This document shows, piece by piece, positions 35,701 to 46,300 of a stretch of DNA of 64,000 bases. A program made the translations under genes and the position numbers. The DNA is from Canna indica (taxonomy: Eukaryota > Streptophyta > Magnoliopsida > Zingiberales > Cannaceae). Positions within the stretch are counted from its first letter, which is position 1. Each line of letters starts with the position of its first letter. The notes under the pieces were generated by a model. It worked only from the letters and a program-made list of their open reading frames with translations, made no database searches and had not been told where the DNA came from. The DNA lies in contig CP136896.1 in NCBI GenBank assembly GCA_034359265.1, forward strand, positions 65,235,501 to 65,299,500, in the 5' to 3' direction.

Positions 35701-36884
35701 GGAATTTATCAAAGCAAGAAAAAGAACAAAGTTGAAAAAAGAGAAATGCAGAGTGAAAAATAGTTTGCTAAATGCTTCGCATTAGATAGTAAAAGAAAAA
35801 TTAGCTAAAACTAGTCTAGACCAATGTTCTGGATATTCACTTGTAAACTCAGTATAGTTTAGATGATAATTTTAAGATACACAATGATTTTGCAAGTGTG
35901 ATCTCTCAACGACTAAATTTAAGAACAATAATAGTAAAGTGAGAGCTAGCATGTACTTTATAAATGTTCATTGTGGAAAATAACAAGACTGCTAAACTGA
36001 TATATTCGTAACCTTAGCCCATAATCATTACACAAGTGGATATCATATACCTGTAAAACAAAATCATAAAACAATGCTTACATGATAATGTCGCCATCCC
36101 TGAAAATGCTAGTTGACTCAAACGGAGGTAAGACAAATTCATCCAACTGCAACAGAGAAGCAATATTATAAAAAAAAACACATACTATGTAGATTACTCC
36201 CTGGATTCAAACTTGGCATCTACTTTTCCCATTTGAGCAGATATAATGATTTAATGAAATTCTACGGTTAAGCATAGACAACAATATATAATCACTTTGA
36301 AGAAAGACCTCAAAAAACGAATGCTTTTGCTAGGTGTTTGGATGTAAAATGTATTCTTATCTATCCGTTGATACTGAGTCGATCTTTTATTAGAGACTGA
36401 GAAAATAGTTTCTGCTTCCAAAGAGAAATCTTCTTTATTAGCAAATGCTCGATTAGGAACGGGCACCGCAAAAATAAATAAATAAATAAATGGAATATTA
36501 ATTTAGATAATGACCCCCAAAACGAGAACGAAAACAACAACAGCACTGTATCCTAAAGAAGTGCATCCAGGGAAAAACACTGCATAATAAAATGAACAAT
36601 AGTGTACAAAAGAGGGTCAAGACGATGTAACTCGTCAGGAAATAGATGAGTACAAGGAACCAAAAGGCCGAAGATCGAGAAACACATACGTAGATAATGA
36701 TGCCGTGGGGGCAAGAACGACCAATGGCAAAGGAGCGAACGATGTGGGCAGCGACATCAGCGACAGTGTCGAGGTGGGGGCCTAGGAGGATCCAGCAGCG
36801 GCGGAGGCCGTCCTTGCGTTGGGACCTGGAGAGGAGGCTGCGGTGGTCCTCGAACTCCAGCCGGACCCGTACCGGCTTCTCCAT
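26751..36884 (-). CDS. Coilin-like Cajal-body protein, 9 exons found
   Basis: Exons on the - strand: 36884-36690, 36146-36082, 34741-34496, 32766-32697, 31301-31213, 30844-30742, 29796-29759, 27846-27678, 26917-26751. Exon 1 gives the coilin N-terminal domain, MEKPVRVRLEFEDHRSLLSR and SFAIGRSCPHGI. Exon 2 gives LDEFVLPPFESTSIFRDGD. Exon 3 is Lys/Arg-rich with a KRKRR nuclear signal and ends KLKRKR. Exon 6 holds FVPITVRSGHIHPEPI, like the family's VxVRxGHIRF box; exon 7 gives DGEWHKSLSKK. The last exon gives NGWDSWI and WSWAAREKMG, the Trp-rich C-terminus. Phases agree except exon 4 to 5, which needs the donor 4 bases later (GTAGTA at 32692) or a missed exon. The total is about 381 residues against about 600 in other plants, and the Tudor-like domain was not found. 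Coilin scaffolds Cajal bodies in the nucleus. Introns hold several repeats. Confidence 0.85.
27503..27531. repeat. Short inverted repeat in coilin intron 8 region
   Basis: AAAGTGCTTTTAA and its exact complement TTAAAAGCACTTT are separated by only a few bases. It sits in coilin intron 8, in a stretch (27380-27580) that looks like a small non-autonomous element, but no terminal repeats or duplication were confirmed. Confidence 0.5.
28231..28532. mobile_element. MITE with ACCGGT/CGGTACCG core in coilin intron 7
   Basis: The element is 28242-28517, starts GGTTTAAAATCTCGGTACCG and ends with the inverted form (ACCAAGATTTTAAACC). The inside is built of CGGTACCG, ACCGG and CGGTATACCG palindromic motifs. 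Flanks carry GTTCAATGCAT on the left and, three bases past the right end, GTTCAATGGCAT. That looks like a duplication of about 11 bp with one insertion, nearer Mutator-like than hAT. It is non-coding. Confidence 0.75.
29033..29052. repeat. Perfect 20-bp palindrome in coilin intron 7
   Basis: TATCCTATGTACATAGGATA equals its own reverse complement. Nearby copies of 'atatcctatgta' (29020-29045) and 'taggata' (28938) suggest it is the middle of a small MITE spanning about 28920-29100. Confidence 0.75.
33357..33770 (+). repeat. Possible solo or truncated LTR in coilin intron 3
   Basis: TGTGACACCCCAGTTTAGTA at 33358 is a common start for plant Ty3/gypsy LTRs. The 400 bases after it differ in composition from the intron and include long open frames on both strands with no known domain. 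No matching end or target duplication was found. Confidence 0.3.
35125..35445 (+). mobile_element. TRIM-like miniature LTR element in coilin intron 2
   Basis: Two direct repeats of about 90 bp face the same way. The first starts TGTTAAATATAAATATAT (about 35128) and ends AATTTAACA (35216). The second starts GTTAAGAATATAAATATAT (about 35354) and ends AATTTAACA (35432). Directly after the first is GTTACCAAAGCAAGAG, which resembles a tRNA-Met primer site. Directly before the second is the purine run GAGGGAGAG. About 140 bp of non-coding DNA lies between. This is the layout of a terminal-repeat retrotransposon in miniature. No clean 5-bp duplication was seen. Confidence 0.7.
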
Positions 36885-37809
36885 TGGAGAGGATCAAAGC
36901 GGAGACGCCGGAGAGTGGTACGGAGCACGCTTTCGTGGTTTCGTGGGAGCGAGGAGGAAGAAGGGATGGTGGTCTCGGAAAGAGCGAAGCGCGCTGGACC
37001 GACTCATCTCCTTTTCTTTCTTCGGAAGTGACGTCCGTTTGAATCGGCCTGAGAATAACTGGCGGCGTTATGATGACGTCCGTTTGGTCTTGCGGGAAAG
37101 AATCAGAGTAACGGCGATTATGATGACGTCTGTCAGCATTGCCGGCAGCTAAAAGGAATAGTTAAGTATGGGTTTGTCAAATTTAAACCTGATTTAATTA
37201 ATCAAATCTTAAGCTGAGAAAATAATTTTAGATATATATTTGAACTATTGCGTTTAATACAGGAAAAAGAAGTTGTTAAGAAAAGAAACATTTTCCATCA
37301 AAGTTTTAAAAATAATGTAATTTGGAAGAAAATGAATTCTCTTTCACAAAATAAAAATGATTTTTCTAAAAGATAAGAGAGATTATAGACAAATTTAAAC
37401 ATAACGTTTTTAACATATAAAAACTTGTATAAAATAATATCAATTAGTTTTATAAATATAAATATAATAATTGTTTCTTTCATGTTGGAAACGTTGAAAC
37501 CTTCTTTTATTTGTAAATAGTTTATTTCTAAGTCTCGTATTACATTAAAAAATAGAAATATATATCTTATTAATAATGTTATAAATTCATAAATAATATA
37601 ATATTAAAAATATTATATTTTATAATATTCAATAATTTACCATGTGTTATATATTATAAATACATCATAAATATTTTAATATATGTTTTATAAATTTCAA
37701 TATTTTTAATTTAAAATAAAATATTAAGTATTGATACAATAGTGTTCGATTCAAGTTATTTTCATCACCTGATTTTTTTTGCCACAATCAAAATCAAATT
37801 TAGGTTCAT
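36885..37809. other. Coilin upstream region and AT-rich spacer
   Basis: Bases 36885-37150 are GC-rich and hold the probable coilin promoter and leader. GATGACGTC occurs at 37072-37080 and again at 37121-37129, each with a TGACGT core of the bZIP-binding type, and TGACGTCC also occurs at 37029. From 37153 on the DNA is AT-rich with no coding signal. Confidence 0.5.
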
Positions 37810-39671
37810 TTCGGGGGCGTTTGGTTACCCGCAAGTGTAAATGCTGCAAAATCTATTTGCATGCAAAAGCAAATGCCCGCAAATAGATTTTGCAGCCTAC
37901 CGTTTGGTTGCCCGCAAGTAGAGTTGCAACTTCTATTTGCAAGCATTTGGTTGACCGCAAATGAAAGTTGTAATTACACTTGCAACTTGCAACGTGCAAC
38001 TTGCATCTTACGAAATTTTTCGGGTCGGGTCGGGCACGAATTTTCTCAAGTCGGGCCGAGCCGGGACGGGCCGAGCATGCACGAATTTATCCGGGCCGGG
38101 TACAAACTTTTTCGGGCAGGGCCGGACATTAACTTTTCGGGCCGGGTCGTGCACAAATCTTTTTGGGTCGGGCCGGACACGAATTTTTTCGAGTCGGCCC
38201 GAGCCGGACCGGGACAGGTTGGGCAGTGCACGAATTTTTTCGGGCAAGGCTGAGCCGAACACAATTTTTTTTTTGGGCTGGGCACGAATTTTTTTTCTGG
38301 TCAGGTCGGGCCGGGCATGAATTTTTTTGAGCTGGGCCGGGAAACAAATTTTTTCAGGCCGGGTCGGGCAGGAATTTTTTCGGGCCGGGCCGAGCACGAA
38401 ATTTTTTTGGCCGGGAACGAATTTTCTCATGCGGGGTCGGGCATAAATTTTTTGGGCCGAGCCGAGTCAAGATGGGCAGTGCACGAATTTTTTCGGGCAA
38501 GGTTGGGCCCGATGCGAATATTTCAGACTGGGCATGAATTTCTTTTCGTGTTAGGTCGGGCTGGGCATGGAATTTTTCGGGTCGGGTCGGGTCGGGACAC
38601 GAATTTTTTTGGGCAGGGCTGACCACGAATTTTTTCGGGCAGGGCCAGGCAAGAATTTTTTCGGTCCAGACCGGGCATAGATTTTTTTGGGGCGGGCCGA
38701 GCACAAAATAGTTTGGGCCGGGTTGGGCACTAATTTTTTGGGGTTGGGCCGTGCACGAATAATTTTGGGCCGGGCAAGGCATGAATTTTTTCGAGTCGGC
38801 ACGAGTCGGGCAGTGCATAAATTTTTTCGAGCAGGGTTGGGTTGGGCACGAATTTTTTTGGGTCGGGCATGAATTTTTTCGGGCCGGGCCGTGGTACGAA
38901 TTTTTTTTGGGCAGGGCCGGGCCGACAGTGAATTTTTTCGAGCCAGGCTGAGCACGAATTTTTTCGGGCTAGGCTAGGCACGAAATTTTTGAGTCGGGCT
39001 GGGCACGAAATTTTTCAGGCCGGGTTGGGCACGAATTTTTTCGGACCGAGCCGGGCTGGGATGGGCCGTGCAGTGCACGAATTTATTGGGTCGGGTCGGA
39101 CACAAATTTTTTCGGGGCGGGACAGACACGAATTTTTTCGGGGCGGGACGGACACGAATTTTTTCGGGCCAGGCTGGACACGAACTTTTTTGTGCCAGGT
39201 CGGGCATAAATTTTTTGGGTCGAGCCTGGGACAAATTTTTTCGGGTCAGGCTAAAAACTTAGGCCCGACACGATTTGTCTGACAAATTAATAATTTTCAA
39301 TTTTTGTATAATACTGAAAATATATTAAAAAATCTATCAAATGACATCAGATGTAAAATCTGACACTACCATCAGGTTCAGCACGCAAAAACCTACAACT
39401 TTGATATTTATCTCGTCTTCATCCGACGACTCTACGTCGCCAAAATTAATTATTTTCAATACTTAAATTATTGAATTTGCAGCCCGCAATCTTGTATTGC
39501 GGGCTTTTTGGGCTGCAATTCCACTTGCGGCCCGCAAATGATATTTGAAATACAAGTTGCAACTAGTAAATGCTGCAAAATGATTTTGCAGCCAACCAAA
39601 TAAATTTGTTATCTAAATGCTGCAACTAGAGTTGCAGCATTTGTACTTGCGGGCAACCAAACGCCCCCTTC
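37810..39671. mobile_element. TIR element (1.86 kb) filled with a GC/AT minisatellite
   Basis: Spans 37813-39668. It starts GGGGGCGTTTGGTTACCCGC and ends with the inverted form, GCGGGCAACCAAACGCCCCC. Subterminal parts repeat 'tgcaaaat', 'ttgcagc' and 'acttgcgggc' in both directions. Flanks are TTC on both sides, or TTCATTTC against TTCATGGT if an 8-bp duplication is assumed. No transposase is present. The interior is the tandem array listed separately. The superfamily is unsettled. Confidence 0.8.
38015..39265. repeat. GC/AT-alternating minisatellite array
   Basis: About 45 units of roughly 22-35 bp, each a GC-rich part like CGGGCCGGGCACG followed by AATTTTTTC. Unit length and sequence vary. 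The phrase GGGCAGTGCA, or a close form, recurs near 38221, 38474, 38808 and 39068, giving a second-order period of about 250-330 bp. The long open frames on both strands (Ala/Arg/Pro/Lys/Phe-rich) arise because the unit rarely makes a stop; they are not genes. Confidence 0.9.
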
Positions 39672-39680
39672 ATGGTGGAA

Positions 39681-40252
39681 AAAAATCTTGGAAAAATTAA
39701 TAAAAATATTTTAAATTATTGAGTTTTTAACAAATTTATTCCTTACTTTTATTCGAAATAATTTTATACTCGAATTTTCAACTTTGTATCAATTGTATAC
39801 TCATGTTAGCTGAGTATTAATATAATTGTTATATGCTAACGTGGAATGCATAGTCAGCCAAATTAAATAATTTTTTTAATAAATTTATCTTGTCATCAAA
39901 AGTACTGTTGCTAAATAAATAAATAAATAAAAATTATCTTATCAAAAAAAATTCTTTTTTCCTAATTTGTTCTCGGTTGATGTGGCAATGAGATATTTAT
40001 TTATTTATTTATTTATTTACCAATAATACTTTTGATGACAAGGTAGATTTGATTTAAAAAAATTATTTAATTATGTTGATTGTGTATTTCACGTTAGCAT
40101 ATAACGATTATATTATTATTCATCTAATAGAAGTATACAATCGATATAAAGTTAAAAGTTCGAGTATAAAATTATTTTAAATAAAAATAATGGACAAATT
40201 TATTAAAATATCAATAATTGATGATAGTTTTATTAATTTTTCCAAAAATCTA
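39681..40252. mobile_element. Mutator-like MITE with about 240-bp inverted arms
   Basis: Spans 39690-40243 (554 bp). It starts GGAAAAATTAATAAAA and ends TTTTATTAATTTTTCC. The arms pair over most of the element, for example TTTTATACTCGAA(T)TTTCAACTTT with its inverse near 40155, and ATTTATTTATTTATT in the centre. Flanks AAAAATCTT and AAAAATCTA form a 9-bp duplication with one change. Long arms and 9-bp TSD fit a Mutator-like MITE. It starts only 21 bp after the preceding element. Confidence 0.82.
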
Positions 40253-40604
40253 CGGGTCAAATCAACTGATTAGTTTCAATTTAAAAGCATTGATGAGAAC
40301 AGTATATTGAAGAGAAAGTTAGGTAGGTCCCACCAGAATGTTATAAAGGAAAAGGATGTGGAAAAACTTTTTTTTTCCGAAAACAACACGACTAAATTAT
40401 ATTAATCATGAAATAAAGATATAATGTCCTGAGAGAAAATATGTTCAAGTTCAAGGATTATACAATAGATTCTTGACCAATTCGAGTTTGTTTTACTATC
40501 CAGTGGTAATTTTATTTACAAATTTATTGGCATATACAATAGAAAAATTAGAGAAGGATCTACATTATTTTTAGTGAATGTGAGGCTCAACCGAGCCACA
40601 CGAG

Positions 40605-40637
<33 letters not shown>

Positions 40638-40848
40638 GAAGAAAGCATTACAACTAGATAAAAAGTGTATTATGTCTTACCAATGCTCGAACATCCATGA
40701 GATCTAGCAAACCTACTAGAACCTTACAAAATAATATTTTGGCCAAAAAGCCAAGCAAAACAACTTAAAACTAGCTAATGAAGACCAACTCTAACTACTT
40801 TACCCTCCCCCTACACTTTTTTTTTATTTTACTCCATATTACCAAACA
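40253..40848. other. AT-rich spacer
   Basis: No gene seen. It contains the TA run listed below and, from about 40640, sequence that may be the 3' end of the LINE relic. Confidence 0.5.
40604..40630. repeat. (AT)n microsatellite
   Basis: About 13 uninterrupted AT dinucleotides. A shorter TA run is also present at about 9513-9533 inside the LTR element. Confidence 0.9.
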
Positions 40849-41097
40849 CTAAGCAAGAAGATCATTAAGATCAGCCTTCTTTTCTCGGAAGATGATATCG
40901 TTGCGGAGAAGCCATAAACTTTTGCTCCAAATCATGGCAAAGCTCCTGACCCGTTCATCTTTCTCTATGAGCATTTCCAATTCTCCCAATGGAAAGGATC
41001 TCCAATTTGATGCAATATTTTTATACAAAGCATAAATTGATGGGAGGAACAACATTTTGATTGAAGCAGTCCACCAAGATTTTGCAATCGGATTCAA
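40849..41097 (-). pseudogene. LINE C-terminal relic
   Basis: The 82-residue frame has SWWTASIKMLFLPSIYALYK and, near its end, IWSKSLWLLRNDIIFREK. The last part matches the WxxWxxRNxxIF region that follows zf-RVT in plant LINEs. No other part of this copy is recognised nearby. It stops about 240 bp before the copia LTR. Confidence 0.65.
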
Positions 41098-41338
41098 CCA
41101 TGATACTGGATAGATTAAAGAATATGGAAAACTATCTTAAACAGGTAAAGTAGAAAATTTATTTAAATTTAAATTTTCGTTGTTTATTTTATGCGAGAAA
41201 GTTCATATCTATTGCATGTTGTCGAGTGTTAACCAGGTAAAGAAAATGATTAAAGGACCTCGGACTTGCATTAGCTCTCCAAAATAGATGACTGCAAGCT
41301 TTGTGATCTCTCCAAAGAGTCAACTTCTATGGAGAAAA

Positions 41339-41815
41339 TGTTAGACGTGATTTATAAATAAAGTGATTTATAAATAAAAGTGATTTATAAATATATGGTC
41401 TACATCATCATTTGATGTGGACCACTTATCTTCACGTGTCTATCCTTATGTGGTCCACATATTATGTAGTTTTATTATTTTATCCATGTCTATCTCAAAC
41501 CCGATTCAAGCCTATCGTTCCACCTTTGATGGCAATGTGCGTATATAAATAAGTCGGGATACTCATAGGTCCTCATACTCATTCCTACCTTTTTACACCA
41601 TCTACTGAGGGTCCTGAATAGAGTATTGGAAGACCTATTGAGGAAGGTTCACAGGAGCAAGAAAGAGTACCTGAGCAGCGCATCAATACGGTATCAATGG
41701 CAGAAGATTAGTCTCGATTATACGCTTCCGCAATTATACATGTCATGTTCTATTGTTGATATAATCATGGCCTTAAAAATAGACCATGTCATGTTCTATG
41801 TATAAAGATACAACA
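41339..41815 (+). repeat. Copia-1 5' LTR (477 bp)
   Basis: Starts TGTTAGACGTGATTTATAAA and ends AAGATACAACA. A TATA box, TATATAAATA, is at 41542. It is followed at once by TGTGGTATTAGAGCCAGG, a tRNA-Met primer-binding site. Compared with the 3' LTR it has an extra 17-18 bp repeat (a second GTGATTTATAAATAAA) near 41365 and otherwise only scattered differences. Confidence 0.96.
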
Positions 41816-43398
41816 TGTGGTATTAGAGCCAGGTTATTCTCTGACAGAAGGCCGAAAGCTTCATATGGCAATCACAGACATTATCGCCTTGTGTCGCTCT
41901 CCTCTTCATCGCCGGCGTCCTATGATGGCAGGCGGCTGAAGAGGGTCCGTCGGCGTTCAGATCGGCGGTGGCACTTGAAAATATCAACTGCAACATGGGC
42001 TGTAGCAGGGGCGGCAGGCGGCGGCGGCTGCTGGAACATGTTTTTAATTTTAGAATTTTGATATTTCATGTACGTGGGAAGAAGGAGAGCTTAGCGGATC
42101 GGGTTTTCAACCCATTAAGGATCAAACCGGGTTTTCTTTTAAAATGAGTTATTGGATCTGGTTTTCTTTAATATATTTTGTACCTGTTAACTGTTTTATT
42201 TAAGTTAATTGGATTTGCATCTTTAAACCCGGATCCATATACCTCTTCCACCCGATCCGAATTTTAAGTCATTTGGTTCAATTGGGTTTATTTCAAATTT
42301 TGGTTCAATTGGATTTATTTTAACTCTGGTTCAATTTGGTTTAACTCAAATTAATATAGCATTGAACCGGATTCCAAAATATAGAGTTGGTCCGATTTAA
42401 ATTAATTGAACCCGGTCCAATTTCTTTTGTTTGGGTTGATTTTAATTTTTGCCTTTCTGGTTTGGTTTATTCTGGTTCATATCTGGTTTAAATAAATCTT
42501 CTGTTCCTGTTCAAAGAAATTAAAATCAGATCCAATTTGATTTAATTTTTGGTTCATTTGAAATTTCTCATTGGTTTAAAGTTGGTTCAATGTTGGTTGG
42601 GTCAACCTAGATCTAATTTGGGTTTCAAATTTGATTTCTTTAAAATTACATATCTAACTCATCTAAAATTTCATGAACTAGAAGAATTAATTGATTAAAA
42701 TCAATTAGCAGTAAATCATTTTATATATTGTGTTAAATCATGTTACAAGAATATAATTATTTACTGCTCTAATTATTGCATTGATAAATTATGATCTTGC
42801 ATCTACTTGTCATATAATGCTTGTTAAATAATTAACTATGTTATGTTGTAGTTAATTATAATGCATATGCCAAGTTATATCATATAATTATTTATGCAAC
42901 ATTATGATGTCATGTGACCCATAGAATTTGACTAATTAAGGAGTAGCCACAGCATCCTTAGTTATGTTAAATTATATATTAGGTAATTGGTCACATAATT
43001 TTAACTAATTAAAGAGTAGTCTTTAGTTATATTAAAATTATATAAATTGGCAATTCTTAGGTCACATATAGATATATATGACATCAAATTATAATTAGTC
43101 ATTTAGAGTATGATAAATCTTATCCCACAGGAATTTTTGTCAGACTTATATGGTTAATTAGTGTGAAATAATATGTTATATTTTCCTAATTAGCCCACGG
43201 GTATTAGAAAAAAAGTATATAATTTTATTAGTTTCACATAAAGTTTAAACACGGGTCCTAAAATAAAAACTTAGCCCACAGATAATTTTCTATTGCATTG
43301 ACCCATGTTATTTCTATTTTTCCTGTTTACATTGGTAAAACTTGAAATCTATATTTGCCTCTATTTTTCATGAACATGTATTTTCCTAAATTGCAGCA
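41816..43398 (+). other. Copia-1 leader
   Basis: A long untranslated leader of about 1.6 kb. Bases 42110-42620 are a degenerate run of GGTTCAATT/GGATTT motifs that looks like an older insertion. Bases 43080-43380 repeat 'agcccac(a/g)g' phrases. No protein of its own. Confidence 0.6.
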
Positions 43399-46300
43399 AC
43401 TCAAGCTATTAATTTTATAGACATTCCTGAATTAACTGAGGACAACTATAGAACCTGAAAAGAGAGAATTCTTCTCCATCTGGGGTGTGTGGACATTGAC
43501 TACGCTATAAGAAAACCGGAACCACATGCTCCTACAAACGCTAGTACTCCGACTGAGGTTGCTCTATATGAACAATGGGAGAGGTCCAATCGGCTTAGCA
43601 CGATGTTTATAAAGACCAAAATGCCTGCTAGCATTCGTGGTTCCATTGGGGAGCGCAAGAATATGAAGGACTTGCTGAAGGCCATAGACGAGCAGTTTGA
43701 GTCTTCAGACAAATCCTTAGCCAGCACCCTGATGAATAAACTGTCATCAATGAGGCTCACAGAAGTAAAAGGTGTGCGCGAGCACATCATGGAAATGAGG
43801 GATATAACGGCTCAACTCAAAAAATTAGAGGTTGAAATGTCTGATTCATTTATTGTGCATTTTATTCTAAATTCTTTACCTTCGCAATATGGGGCCTTTA
43901 AAATCTCCTATAACACACATAAGGAGAATTGATCAATCAATGAATTACTGGCTATGTGTGTACAAGAAGAAGGAAGGCTACTTGTAGAAATGGGAGAGAA
44001 TGCACATTTGGCTCTTCAAGGAAAGATGAAAAAGGAGTTCAACAAGCATAAAGAAAAAGGCAGACCAGTCATCAAATGTGACATCAAGAAAGAGTCCAAG
44101 TGTTACTTCTGTAAAAAGAAGGGGCACGTAAAGAATGACTGTGCCAAATACAAAATCTGGCTTGAAAAGAAAGGTATTTCAATCTCATTAGTTTGTTATG
44201 AATCTCATATGATAGATATTTGTCGAAACACATGGTGGATTGATTTCGGTTCTACAATCCATATTTCCAATACCCTGCAGGGCTTTCAAAATCACAGGAA
44301 GCCAACGGGAAGTGAGCATTGCATCTATACTGGAAATGGAGTGCGCTCACATGTAGAGGCAGTAGGAACATGCAAATTAACTTTAAGTAGTGGTTTTGTT
44401 TTGATTTTAGAAAAGACATTTTATATTCTAAATTTTTCCAAAAACTTGATATCTGTTTCAAGACTGCTACCTTTTGGATATTTCTTTAATTTTTCAGATT
44501 CATCTTGTTTCTTGTTTTATAAATATAATTTTATTGGAAAAAGTATTCTGGTAGACGGTCTTTTCAAAATAGAATTGCAAAATATTTCTTATAATAAAAT
44601 TTTGCATGTTCAACAAACTGCGGGTATTAAAAGATGTGTTGTACTCCTCTAAACTATGGCACCGAAGGTTAGGTCATATATCCATTGAAAGGGTAAATAG
44701 ACTAGTAAATGAAAAGGTACTTGATACTTTTAATTTTACCGACTTTGACACTTGTATAGACTGCATTAAAGGAAAGCAGACTAATATGTCAAAGAAAGGT
44801 GCCAAGAGAAGTTCCGACATATTGGATATCATACATACGGATATATGTAGTCCAGATATGGACTCGTGTGGTCAAAAATATTTCATTTCCTTCATAGATG
44901 ATTACTCACGATATATGTATATCTACCTGCTTCATAACAAGCACGAAGCATTGGATGCCTTTAAAGTTTTCAAGGCAGAAGTAGAAAAACAATGCGGTAA
45001 GCAAATAAAAATCGTGAGATCAGATAGGGGAGGTGAATATCATGGAAGATACACTGAGGATGGACAAGCACCTGATCCATTTGCAAAGTTCCTTCAAGAG
45101 CATGAGATAATTGCCCAATACACCATGCCGGGATCTCCAGATCAAAATGGTGTTGCAGAAAGAAGGAACCGAATATTATTGGATATGGTGCAGAGTATGC
45201 TTAGCAGCTCGAAGCTTTATAAGTACTTGTGGTCTGAAGCACTTAAGACAGCAGTGTATATATTAAACCGGGTTCCAACCAAGGCTGTTACTAAAACGCC
45301 ATTCGAGTTATGAAAAGGTTGGAAACCGAGTTTGCAACATATGCGCGTATGGGGATGCCCGTCTGAAGTGAGGATTTACAATCCACAAGAGAAGAAGCTA
45401 GACCCAAGGACTATAAGTGGGTATTTCGTTGGATACGTCGAAAAGTCTAAGGGATATAGATTTTACTGTCCTTCTCATAGTACTAGGTTTGTGGAATCTA
45501 GAAATGCTAAATTTCTAGAAAATGACTTGATTAGTGGGAGAGATCTTTTTCAGAAAGACCATTTTGAGGAATCCACTCCTGACTCAAGTGAAAGATTGGT
45601 TGTGATTCACAATGCACATCTTCCAGGTGTTCAACAACCGATCATTGAGAATCCACAAATAGTCGACAATAATCAAGTAGACCTTGGTACTTAATAATTA
45701 TCGGACATTGTTGAGGAACCAGTTGTGCAACAGGCTCCTCAAGAGCCTGATGATGCAACATTAAGAAGATCTACTAGGATGAGAAAGTCAGCTATTCCTA
45801 GTGACTATGTAGTGTATCTGCAGGAGTCTGACTACAATATTGGGGCCGAAAATGATCCAGAAACATTTTCACAAGCTATAGATAGCAGTGAATCTAAGTT
45901 GTGGTACAATGCTATGAAGGAAGAGATGGATTCAATGGTTTCAAATGAAGTCTGGGATCTTGTCGAATTGCCTAAAGATTTTAAGACCATAGGGTGTAAA
46001 TGAGTCTTCAAAACCAAAAGGGATTCTCTGGACAATATCGAAAGACATAAAACCAGACTAGTAGCCAAAGGATTTACTCAAAAGGAAGGGATCGATTACT
46101 CGGAGACCTTTTCTCCAGTATCAAAGAAAGATTATTTCCGTATCATTATGGCATTAGTGACCCATTTTGACTTAGAACTGCACCAAATGGATGTGAAAAT
46201 GGCATTCCTCAATGGTGAGCTAGAGGAAGAGGTTTATATGAAACAACCAGAAGGATTTTTCTCTAATAAAAGTGAGCATTTGGTTTGCAAGCTCAAGAAG

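Noticed and set aside
36697..37152. A 151-codon + strand open frame over the coilin start
   Set aside because: It is the complement of coilin exon 1 and its GC-rich promoter; no domain is seen.
38015..39265. CRISPR-like array
   Set aside because: Units vary in length and sequence, have no constant repeat with unique spacers, and the genome is a plant's.
38008..39282. Many open frames of 60-154 codons on both strands, rich in Arg, Pro, Lys and Phe
   Set aside because: They arise from a minisatellite whose unit seldom makes a stop; the same text appears in several frames and has no domain.
43456..46003. TGA recoded as Trp, since several conserved Trp codons read TGA
   Set aside because: Host genes in the same window use TGA as stop and TGG for Trp; decay by deamination explains the pattern.
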